From the NCBI GenBank assembly GCA_029465975.1, contig CM055759.1, positions 11,014,744-11,078,743 on the forward strand: 64,000 nucleotides of DNA. The letters run 5' to 3'. The stretch comes from Dallia pectoralis. Its lineage: Eukaryota; Chordata; Actinopteri; Esociformes; Umbridae. Numbering within the stretch: position 1 is the stretch's first letter; each line of letters begins with the position of its first letter. Below the pieces are notes generated by a model. That model was not told the origin of the DNA. It saw nothing but the letters and a program-made list of their open reading frames with translations, and searched no databases. Below, piece after piece: positions 49,001-59,045 of the stretch. The position numbers and the translations under genes were made by a program.

Positions 49001-52000
49001 TTACCTCCGTCAAATAGTTCCATGTCAATCACACTTCTCTCAGCCAATGTCAGTTGTTATGTTTCAGGGGATTTCTAAATGTATGTCTGTCATTCTCTCC
49101 AGCTGTGTGTGGTAGTAAATGACCTGGAACACCTGAGGTCGGTGCTGACACGCTTGCCCCAGCAGCTGAACTGGCCGGGTTTACGGGAACGCACCCTACA
49201 TGTTATAGGGGATTCCCAGTTCCACAATGTCCTGCCCTCACAGCTGCAGCACACACAGGGTGTCCTCAACAGGGAGATACGCTCCGCCTTAGAGACCGTT
49301 GGACAGAAGGTAAGAGAGACGACGACCTAGGGGAGGACGACCCAGAGCAGATTAGCATGGGAGAAAGTAGCCTAAAAAACATGTACACCTAGATAAAAGA
49401 CTGCAATTGTCAAGGAAATGGGGTCAGATAGCCAAAAAGGACAAATTGATTAGTTGACAAATTATCCTACGTTATTATATTTCTTTGATATAACAATTTT
49501 ACCATAACATGTCTTGCTCTCCTTCAGCTGAATTCAGACATTGAGACATATGTTCGGAGCATGTCCACGCGACGCAGATTACCTTCCAAGTCCACGGAAG
49601 ATGTAAGAAACTGTCATGTTGCCCGTTCCGAGTTGAGCGGTACAGAATCGATAAGAATCCATAGTCAAACATGTCCTCTTGTGTTAAGATGTTAGATGAC
49701 TAATGTCTTGTGAAATGTAAAACTGTTTCCGCGCGTCCACCCTGGCAGGCTGTGGTTCCTCTGATGAAATACATGGAGAAAGAGCTGCAGTACATGAACG
49801 AGAACCTGGTCCAGGAAAGCTTCAACAGGTAGACACACACAGCTGATGTTCCAAACCCTATTAACCTGTGGTTTAACTGGTACTGAACCTGCATTACCTC
49901 CTGTGTTTCGGCATATCTATATGACTACGTAACAGGAGTGGCTGTCATGACTTCTTCCTCCTCCTTCCCTGTCTAGTCTGCTTACTCCCTTGTGGATTAA
50001 CTCCCTACGGACCATATACCAGGTGGCTACACAGCCCAGACAGGAAGATGGACTCATGGTCTTCTGTCAACGGCTAAAGTACACACTCCTGGTTAGTACA
50101 CTATTCTTAAGTACACACTCCAGGTTAGTACACTATTCTTAAGTACACACTCCAGGTTAGTACACTATTCTTAAGTACACACTCCAGGTTAGTACACTAT
50201 TCTTAAGTACACACTCCAGGTTAGTACACTATTCTTAAGTACACACTCCAGGTTAGTACACTATTCTTAAGTACACACTCCAGGTTAGTACACTATTCTT
50301 AAGTACACACTCCCGGTTAGTACAGTATTCTTAAGTACACACTCCTGGTTAGTACACTATTCTTAAGTACACACTCCAGGTTAGTACACTATTCTTAAGT
50401 ACACACTCCAGGTTAGTACAGTATTCTAAAGTACACACTCCAGGTTAGTACACTATTCTTAAGCACACACTCTTGGTTAGTACACTATTCTTAAGCACAC
50501 ACTCCAGGTTAGTACACTATTCTTAAGTACACACTACGGGTTAGTACACTTTTCTTAAGTACACACTCCGGGTTAGTACACTATTCGTAAGTACACACTC
50601 TTGGTTAGTACACTATTCTTACACACTCCAGGTTAGTACACTATTCTTAAGTACACACTACGGGTTAGTACACTATTCTTAAGTACACACTCCGGGTTAG
50701 TACACTATTCGTAAGTACACACTCCAGGTTAGTACACTATTCGTAAGTACACACTCCAGGTTAGTACACTATTCTTAAGCACACACTCCAGGTTAGTACA
50801 CTATTCTTAAGTACACACTACGGGTTAGTACACTTTTCTTAAGTACACACTCCGGGTTAGTACACTATTCGTAAGTACACACTCCAGGTTAGTACACTAT
50901 TCTTACACACTCCAGGTTAGTACACTATTCTTAAGTAATTGTGGTTGTTGCAGTGTCTGGAGCAGTGTTTCCATGCGGAGGGTAATGGACTGCCAATTGA
51001 AACCCTGCACACAGATGACTACAAGGTCAGTTCATGATAATTAAACTGCACAATACACTGTTAGTACCTTCTATATAAGGACACATATAATGTGATGTTG
51101 ACTTAGAAACAATGCACCCTAACCCAATCTTCTTCATCTCTCAATCAGATTTTGAAAGCTCACCTTACACACAACTCCCTCAACTCCCAGCAGCTTATAG
51201 AAAAGTTCCTGGAGAGAAAAGTATGGGAGCAGGTAAGAAGTATTCGATTGTGTAACAGCACGCACATAGTGTAATACAAAACATTACACTAAACGTGGCC
51301 TGTGGGTGTGTGTTTGTAACAGAAAGTTTACAGTGGAGAGAAGTATGGCGCGGTCACAATCTTAGCATCCTATAGGAGGTCTGATCATCGACTGCGACTG
51401 GAAATCTTAAATGCGGCTAACCTGATACCCATGGACTCCAACGGTGAGTGTTTTCCTCTCCTACCCTGGACAAGTTGAAGCACCGCTCATGACTTCAGAT
51501 CAGAGGTACAGCATCTCATATCTCTCTCCAGGTTTCAGTGATCCATTTGTTCAGTTGTGCCTGGAGCCTCACCATGTGTTTCCTGAAGTGGAGGTCCGCA
51601 GCACGCAGATCAAGAACTGTGACCTCAACCCCCTGTTTGATGAGGCCTTTGAGTTGTAAGCACACGCTCCAGCTGTTCGCCCTCTGTCGCCCCTCAGTGG
51701 CAGACAGATAATCCTCAGAAGTCTCTCAGAAAATATTACCTTAAGACAACTGCCTTTTCTCCACTTCAACCTATCCATTCTACTTTTCACTTTTACTATG
51801 CAAGTAACCATCCTTCCAACATCCGGTTTGTCGTTCAAAATATCCCATTAGTATGTCCCATCTCCCTCTCACTGTAGGATGTCCTTCTCTATGGCCTATC
51901 TATCTCTGTGACAGTAGGTAGTGATAGTATGATATCTTTCTAGATGCCCCAGCGCCTTCTGTGACAGTATGATGTCCTTCTCTACATCCCCTCTGACAGT

Positions 52001-54309
52001 ATGATGTCCTTCTCTATGCCCCATCTCCCTCTGTGACAGTCTGATGTCCTTCTCTATGCCCCATCTCCCTCTGTGACAGTCTGATGTCCTTCTCTATGCC
52101 CCATCTCCCTCTGACAGTATGATGTCCTTCTCTATGCCCCATCTCCCTCTGTGACAGTATGATGTCCTTCTCTATGCCCCAACTCCCTCTGACAGTATGT
52201 CCTTCTCTATGCCCCAACTCCCTCTGACAGTATGTCCTTCTCTATGCCCCATCTCCCTCTGTGACAGTATGATGTCCTTCTCTATGCCCCATCTCCCTCT
52301 GTGACAGTATGATGTCCTTCTCTATGCCCCATCTCCCTCTGTGACAGTATGATGTCCTTCTCTATGCCCCAACTCCCTCTGACAGTATGTCCTTCTCTAT
52401 GCCCCATCTCCCTCTGTGACAGTATGATGTCCTTCTCTATGTACCCTCTCCCTCTGACAGTATGTCCTTCTCTATGCCCCAACTCCCTCTGACAGTATGT
52501 CCTTCTCTATGCCCCATCTCCCTCTGTGACAGTATGATGTCCTTCTCTATGTACCCTCTCCCTCTGACAGTATGTCCTTCTCTATGCCCCAACTCCCTCT
52601 GACAGTATGTCCTTCTCTATGCCCCATCTCCCTCTGTGACAGTATGATGTCCTTCTCTATGTACCCTCTCCCTCTGACAATATGTCCTTCTCTATGCCCC
52701 AACTCCCTCTGACAGTATGTCCTTCTCTATGCCCCAACTCCCTCTGACAGTATGTCCTTCTCTATGCCCCATCTCCCTCTGTGATAGTATGATGTCCTTC
52801 TCTATGTACCCTCTCCCTCTGACAGTATGTCCTTCTCTATGCCCCATCTCCCTCTGTGATAGTATGATGTCCTTCTCTATGCCCCATCTCCCTCTGTGAC
52901 AGTATGATGTCCTTCTCTATGCCCCATCTCCCTCTGTGACAGTCTGATGTCCTTCTCTATGCCCCATCTCCCTCTGACAATATGTCCTTCTCTATGCCCC
53001 AACTCCCTCTGACAGTATGTCCTTCTCTATGCCCCAACTCCCTCTGACAGTATGTCTTCTCTATGCCCCAACTCCCTCTGACAGTATGTCCTTCTCTATG
53101 CCCCGTCTCCCTCTGTGACAGTATGATGTCCTTCTCTATGTCCCCTCTCCCTCTGACAGTATGTCCTTCTCTATGCCCCAACTCCCTCTGACAGTATGTC
53201 ATTCTCTATGCCCCATCTCCCTCTGTGATAGTATGATGTCCTTCTCTATGTACCCTCTCCCTCTGACAGTATGTCCTTCTCTATGCCCCAACTCCCTCTG
53301 ACAGTATGTCCTTCTCTATGCCCCAACTCCCTCTGACAGTATGTCCTTCTCTATGCCCCATCTCCCTCTGTGACAGTATGATGTCCTTCTCTCTGCCCCA
53401 ACTCCCTCTGACAGTATGTCCTTCTCTATGCCCCATCTCCCTCTGTGACAGTATGATGTCCTTCTCTATGCCCCATCTCCCTCTGACAGTATGTCCTTCT
53501 CTATGCCCCATCTCCCTCTGTGACAGTATGATGTCCTTCTCTATGCCCCATCTCCCTCTGTGACAGTATGATGTCCTTCTCTATGCCCCAACTCCCTCTG
53601 ACAGTATGTCCTTCTCTATGCCCCATCTCCCTCTGTGATAGTATGATGTCCTTCTCTATGTACCCTCTCCCTCTGACAGTATGTCCTTCTCTATGCCCCA
53701 TCTCCCTCTGTGACAGTATGATGTCCTTCTCTATGTACCCTCTCCCTCTGACAGTATGTCCTTCTCTATGCCCCATCTCCCTCTGTGACAGTATGATGTC
53801 CTTCTCTATGTACCCTCTCCCTCTGACAGTATGTCCTTCTCTATGCCCCAACTCCCTCTGACAGTATGTCCTTCTCTATGCCCCATCTCCCTCGGTGACA
53901 GTATGGTGTCAGTAGAACAGTGCCAAGCTGCAGGGGCATGTCTGGTGGTGAGCGTGTTCGACTATGACAAACTGAGGACAGATGACTTTGAGGGGGAGGC
54001 GTTCCTAGCTCTCAAGGCCGTGCCGGGGGTTGGAGGGGAGACGGGGGACAAACAGGGGTACCAGCCGGACCCCTCCCCTGCCCAGATCCGCTTGCCTCTT
54101 ATGCACCCCAAACCAAACGGTACATTTTGGAATTTAGTTTTGGAAAAAATAACTGAAATTGACCACCACCTAGCTGACACAACCATGTTTTTCCAGATGA
54201 CAGTATTCTGAAGCTGTTGGAGACTAGGAAAGGAGAACGGGAGGCTCAGGTGTTTGTGAAGAAACGAAGACAGAAAGAAAAACAGTCACAAGAAGGAAAA
54301 CAACCATGA
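37939..54309 (+). CDS. unc13d: Protein unc-13 homolog D (Munc13-4)
   Basis: Munc13-4 primes cytotoxic and secretory granules for fusion, working with Rab27 and SNAREs; loss in humans causes FHL3. Exons: 37939-38001, 39175-39207, 39346-39396, 39526-39582, 39721-39828, 39955-40014, 40140-40206, 40339-40519, 41603-41647, 41746-41817, 44904-44973, 45347-45451, 45836-45928, 46037-46137, 46660-46777, 46871-46992, 47104-47194, 47291-47347, 47449-47546, 47666-47717, 47829-47959, 48071-48191, 48566-48718, 48869-48964, 49103-49309, 49528-49602, 49749-49828, 49977-50091, 50954-51025, 51149-51232, 51323-51443, 51532-51655, 53902-54119, 54197-54309. All phases join, giving about 1117 residues (human 1090). 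C2A starts at KEAKGILGKDISGFSDPYC and includes KGQDDFLGSIVLKL; MHD1/MHD2 follow (LYQSLEVHSSVLL, CVVVNDLEHLRSVL, CLEQCFHAEG); C2B has GFSDPFVQLCLEPHHVFPE, DYDKLRTDDFEGEAF and GEREAQVFVKKR. Exon 1 ends in a GC donor. The first four exons are weakly conserved and less certain. Confidence 0.93.
40563..41430 (-). mobile_element. 5'-truncated non-LTR retrotransposon (LINE), 3' end of ORF2 and tail
   Basis: The minus strand reads LISDVDET, VYWCSQNNLELNAL, KTVEMVVDFRK, MMVHIYTAIIESILSSSI-like and MADPSHPGHKRFQTISSTVH, the C-terminal reverse-transcriptase tail of a common fish LINE. Its 3' end is AATCAGCTTTTATTGACAGG read on the plus strand at 40570. It lies inside unc13d intron 8, in antisense orientation. 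The 42.87-43.28 kb fragment is the same family in the opposite orientation. Confidence 0.8.
42190..42660 (+). mobile_element. Tc1-like transposon fragment in unc13d intron 10
   Basis: Words such as GGTTGGCCAAGGAGGACCTC, GGCGTGGATGTTTCAG, AGAGACTACACTGGAAGGCG and AAACCACTAGTTAACATTG follow the order of the N-terminal half of a fish Tc1 transposase gene (DNA-binding region to the start of the catalytic domain). The frame is broken several times. Confidence 0.65.
42870..43290 (+). mobile_element. LINE ORF2 C-terminal fragment in unc13d intron 10
   Basis: The plus strand encodes NIISLTKKAQQTLYCLWQLK, ACTAITESVLTSSITAWY and, after small gaps, SKPGH. This is the reverse-transcriptase C-terminal region of the same LINE family as 40563-41430. 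It is interrupted on its 3' side by the Tc1 element at 43312. Confidence 0.75.
43312..44486 (+). mobile_element. Tc1 transposon, 5'-truncated, inserted into a LINE
   Basis: The left part matches the 5' leader of a common fish Tc1 family (TTACCTGTATAAAATACACC, ACTCTCCACCATGGCC). Transposase pieces follow: LSKDVKDKIVDLHKAGMGYK, KVTTVGANVCKWKRNK, MTMRTVTNLPRTTREDLVND. Later words lie in different frames. The right terminal repeat is intact, ending GGGGATCAAATACTTTCCTT then CTTCACTG at 44484, followed by TA. The left terminal repeat is missing. The reading frame is broken in several places. Confidence 0.85.
44487..44700 (+). mobile_element. LINE 3' tail after the nested Tc1
   Basis: Contains ACTAGATATTGCGCTTTTGC, CCTGGACATTGCTCC, GTGTTTTGCTCTGTTCGTG and GTCCTAAATGCTGCATC. 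A closely related tail occurs at 59043-59320 in unk. It probably continues the LINE at 42870-43290 that the Tc1 interrupted. Confidence 0.65.
45990..46026 (+). repeat. (CT)n microsatellite serving as the polypyrimidine tract of unc13d exon 14
   Basis: About 18 CT dinucleotides end ten bases before the acceptor AG of exon 14 (46035-46036). No other pyrimidine tract is available for that exon. Confidence 0.85.
46176..46480 (+). repeat. Degenerate ~18-bp repeat in unc13d intron 14
   Basis: Units are variants of CTCATAGACTACCACAAA, about 16 copies, starting 38 bases after the exon 14 donor. Low complexity, no coding potential. Confidence 0.85.
50075..50938 (+). repeat. 32-bp minisatellite containing the unc13d exon 28 splice donor
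   Basis: About 26 units of GTTAGTACACTATTCTTAAG followed by TACACACTCCAG. The last 15 or so coding bases of exon 28 (AAGTACACACTCCTG) and its donor GTTAGT at 50092 are themselves the first unit, so each unit repeats the exon end plus the donor. The array ends about 15 bases before the exon 29 acceptor and thus fills the whole intron. Confidence 0.95.
51860..53910 (+). repeat. 35/40-bp minisatellite containing the unc13d exon 33 splice acceptor
   Basis: About 50 units alternate between a 40-bp form (TATGATGTCCTTCTCTATGC, CCCATCTCCC, TCTGTGACAG) and a 35-bp form lacking GATG/TG. Some units have TACCCTCTCC instead of CCCCATCTCC. The real exon 33 starts at 53902 with TATGGTGTC directly after CTCGGTGACAG, so it is the last unit of the array and each upstream unit carries a pyrimidine tract, an AG and the start of the exon. 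The frame stays open on both strands, giving spurious proteins. Confidence 0.97.
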
Positions 54310-55549
54310 CACATACACACAGAGAGCTTCATTATCCAAAAATATACATTTGTTTTATTGTTCTATACCAAAAAAACACCAAATGAAACACTGTTTGTGG
54401 ATACAGTAAGACGAGATACAGACTGTGGGAAAGATGTGTGCATGTCTGTGTATAGTAGAGATCATCCCAGTGATCTTTTATCGGGGACACACACCCACAG
54501 TTTCCAAAGCTGTGATTGGTACCTGATACCTGGTGGATTAAGTGCGTAACATAGCACTGCATGAGGTGTATGTGACACCAGTTTGACATAATGTGTAATA
54601 TCAAAACGCTTACAAACAATGCCTCAAAACTCAAAAACATTATGCATTCGTTTCTATAGTAAAAAAGGCTGGTTGTTTGATGGAATTAAAATGTATTTGA
54701 GTTAACAATAAGCTGTGTTACTTAATGAAAAAATGAACAATTTCAAAGACTACACAATTGACTAGTATATTTCTGTTGATTGTGTTGTTGACCTACTCTC
54801 ATCTTCCAGTTAACAACAAAACAGAATATGACAGACAGCAAACCTGAGAGACAGTCACGTTAGAGAAATATCTGTGAAAACATCCGTTCCTTAATCAGCA
54901 ACTTCATTGTAGTATTCTTCCAAAATCCCTTGCTCTGTTTTGAATGTAGAAATGAGCCTTTTACACTATTGAAAAACAGACCATTTCAGCACCTGGCTTG
55001 AAATGCTGCTAGCAAAATATCAATAACTGATTTAGCTTTAAAAGCATGGAAATTACATGAAAATGTAAAAACATCAACTAGAATGTCAAAAACATGTACT
55101 CGGCGATCTTTCCGGGTTTGCCCTTAAGTTGTAGCATCAAGGATTAGCTCTCAGGATCAAACGTGCCATCAACCATTGAGTCAGCTGCGTGTAATGGTTC
55201 AAATGTCAGGTCTGTGGTGAGAGCTGATCCTGAATCATTTCTTTCAAACAGGCAGTATGTGAGTAGAAAATCATCTGATTGAATCAGTAACTAAAGTGAC
55301 AGGAGGCTGGTCTGGGCTAGATGACGATATCGGATCTAGGATCAGAGGTTAGAGAAAATTTAGTATCTGTTATTTGGTCAAAAATACAGTTTAAGCGTCA
55401 CTGGTCTGGATCTGATCTAAAGCCAGTTTAAGAATCAACTGGTCAGGTTCTGGTTTTAGGATAACTGTGCTGATTAAGTGGGTTGGGTCAGGGTGATGCT
55501 GGTCTGTACTGGACACTCCCTCTGGACTGCAGCTCATTGAGAAGTCAGA
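54310..55549. other. Convergent 3' flanks of unc13d and unk
   Basis: No exon recognised. An ATTAAA at about 54684 (plus) could end unc13d. TTTATT at 54354-54359 (AATAAA on the minus strand) could end a long unk 3' UTR, in which case the two transcripts would overlap. The stretch is otherwise plain AT-rich sequence. Confidence 0.4.
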
Positions 55550-56752
55550 TCAGGACAGCTGGTCCAAGTTCTGTTCTGGGCAGAGGGGACACTCTGAAGA
55601 GCTGGTGCAGCTGTCACACTGAAGACCGTGTCCACAGGCCAGAGAGATTGACCCCTGACCTCCGCACGTCACACAACACTGGCGCTGCTTCCTATACACC
55701 ACCTAGAAAATAGGGGTGAGGTTAGAACCAAACACAGCTCTGAGTGTTGGGTCCATCCTGAGTACACTGCCTGTGTGTGTGTTCTCTACCTGTTCCACGG
55801 CGTGTAGACATGTACAGAGTTGGGCCTGCAGACTGAGGACTGACTCCAGAGGCAGTCTTTGGAGCAGCTGAAGCTGATGCAGGGCCAGGTGTGGGTTCTC
55901 TCCTGTGGTCATGCTCTCCAGCGCCTCCTGAAGGAGCGAGGTCTGTCTCTGCACCTCCACCTCAGCCTGCCTGGCACGCTCTGCTTCTAGAGATAACCGA
56001 GCGGCAGAGCCACGAGACTCCTCCGCATCAGACTTAAGCGCCGCCCACGACTGGATGTGGGATGTAAAAAAAGAGGGTGTAGAGAGTCAGAGAGTGTAGA
56101 GAGTCAGAGGGTGTAGAGAGTCAGAGGGTGTAGAAAGTTAGAGGGTGTAGAGAGTAAGAGGGTGTAGAGAGTCAGAGGGTGTAGAGAGTCAGAGGGTGTA
56201 GAGAGTCAGAGGGTGTAGAGAGTCAGAGGGTGTAGAGAGTCAGAGGGTGTAGAGAGTCAGAGGGTGTAGAGAGTAAGAGGGTGTAGAGAGTTAGAGGGTG
56301 TAGAGTCAGAGGGTGTAGAGAGTCAGAGGGTGTAGAGAGTCAGAGGGTGTAGAGAGTCAGAGGGTGTAGAGAGTCAGAGGGTGTAGAGAGTCAGAGGGTG
56401 TAGAGAGTCAGAGGGTGTAGAGAGTCAGAGGGTGTAGAGAGTCAGAGGGTGTAGAGAGTCAGAGGGTGTAGAGAGTAAGAGGGTGTAGAGAGTCAGAGGG
56501 TGTAGAGAGTCAGAGGGTGTAGAGAGTCAGAGGGTGTAGAGAGTCAGAGGGTGTAGAGAGTAAGAGGGTGTAGAGAGTTAGAGGGTGTAGAGAGTCAGAG
56601 GGTGTAGAGAGTCAGAGGGTGTAGAGAGTAAGAGGGTGTAGAGAGTTGGAGCCAAAGGTAAATAAAGCGTATGGGTGGTTGAATAGGGTACAATAACATA
56701 CACATGGCACTCACACTAACACACAAAAATATACAAACACACCAACACATAT

Positions 56753-56787
<35 letters not shown>

Positions 56788-59011
56788 ACACCACACCACA
56801 CCACACCACACCACACAACACAACACACACAAAGCCCAGTCGCAGTCCTCCTACCTGTGCTGTATGTCTCCAGGTGTGGTCCCAATGTTTCAGTACTCTG
56901 TTAGCCTCGTCTAGTTCCTGTCTTATTCTGGCCGTCTCCATGTTCTGGCTCATAGTGGGCAGGAAGGCCGGGGGCGTGCCAGGGGAACCCTGGCCTGACG
57001 GGTGCTCCCATATACTACTGCTCATACCATTTAGCCCTGGACATAAGACACGTACCATACTTATTTAGTGCCCTTTCTTTTGAAATCTTCTGTAGTGTTG
57101 AAGATTATGTCAATGGCGTAGGCAGAAACAACATGACCAAGAAAAAAAAACACAAACCTAGAGAGCTATGTGATGTTCCCAAGAAGTTGCTTTCTGATTG
57201 GCCATGTGGCGTCAGATGAGAGAAGAAAGGCGATTGGTGGGCCCTGATTGGTGGAGAGGGTGAGGGGGAACTGAAAGGGGCAGCACTGCAGAGGGAACCA
57301 GGGATGTTGACTGGAGCAGAACTCTGTAGATTCCCACCTGCAACGTCAACCATTTAACAAATCAATCAACCAGGCCATTCCACTCAGGTGTGTGTGTGTG
57401 TGTAGGTGTGTGTGTGTGTGTCTAGGCTCCATACACACCCAGCATGGTTCTAGACAGAGCTGAGCTGCCATCCAGGCTCCTCTCCAGGGCAGACATGCCA
57501 AAGTCATTCAAGTCCAGATCATCCAGCGCAGATTCTATGCCACATTAATAACAGAAACTAAATGTTAGTTGGTCTTCAACAAATGCAAATCCCTCCAGGC
57601 TACTAACGGTCTGCAACTTGTCAACGACCTGAACCAGTTTTACTGCAGACTTGAGTCCTGTCTGCACACCCCCCCCAGCCGTGTCCTGCCACCACCAACA
57701 GCCCCTGACCACCTGGGCTGGCCCACAACCGACTATCCCAATCAACTGCTCTCCTGAGACGACAATGGTGTCGAAAAAAGACCAAGAGAAGCTAATCCAT
57801 GCATTAATCTCCTGTAGGGTTGACTACTGTAATGGGCTCTTAACTGGACTCCACAAAAAGTCTGTAAAACAGCTGCAGCTCATTCGGAATGCTGCTGCTA
57901 GAATGTTAACAAAAACTAAGAGAACAGAACACATCACGCCGGTTCTTAAATCTTTGCACTGGCTTCCAGTCAGTTACAGAATAGAATTCAAAGTGTTGTT
58001 AGTAGTCTATAAATCTCTGAACGGACTGGGCCCTGAATACATTTTTGATATGTTTGAGGATTATAAACAAAACAGGGCTCTTAGATAATTGAACTCAGGA
58101 CAGCTAGTAGAGCCCAGAGTCAAAACTAAACATGGTAGAGCTGCATTCAACAGTTACGCTGCATGCAACTGGAATAAATTACCAGAAGATCTTTGACGTG
58201 CCCCAAATGTATACATTTTAAAGCCAGACTAGAAACATTTGTCTTTTCACAAGCGTTTGACTGAGCGCTTATAAGTCTATTTTTATTTTCTATTCCTCAT
58301 TGAAAGTCATTCATGTTTTAATTTCTTTTTATTCTGATGCATGGCATAAATTAAAACCTGTATTGTATACATAAAAGAGCTGAAGTTCTAAAGACTTCTG
58401 GGCCAGATAGAGACCTGGAAAGGTTCTAAAGACCATTTAAATAAAGTACTTAAGACCTGGAAATTCTAAATCTTCTTGACCAGGTTCTAGAGACCTGAAA
58501 ATATTATAAAGACCTTTTGAATAAATCGGCCAGGTTCTAACGACCTGAAAAGGTTCTAAAGACCTTTTGAATAAAGTGTTTTAGACCTAAAAGTTCTAAA
58601 TACTTATTGGCCAGGTTCTAGAGACCTGACAAAGTTCTAACGACCTTTTGTCATTAGAAGTTCTTAAGACCTGGAAGTTCTAAAGACTGCTTGGCCAGTT
58701 TCTAAACACCTGAAAAGGTTCCGAAGACCTGTTAAATAAAATGTGATTTAAAGGGAGTGCTCCTAATCTCAGCGTGTTACCTGTATAAAAGACACCTGTC
58801 CAAAAAAGCAATCAATCAGATTCTAAACCCTCCACCATGGCCAAGATGGAAGAGCTGTCCAAGGATGTCAGGGCCAACATTGTTAACCTACACAAGGCTG
58901 TAATGGGTTACAAGACCATCGCCGAGCAGCTTGGTGAGAAGGTGACAACAGTTGCGGATACAAAAGTGGACATCCTGTACTATAACTGGAAATTTCTCTT
59001 CTTGTGCACAA

Positions 59012-59045
<34 letters not shown>

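Noticed and set aside
51960..53900. Long repetitive open frames on both strands, up to 116 residues
   Set aside because: Translation of the unc13d intron 32 array. No start context or conserved protein; only the last unit joins the real exon.
56704..56904. His/Thr-rich open frames
   Set aside because: Translation of the CA and CCACA microsatellite.
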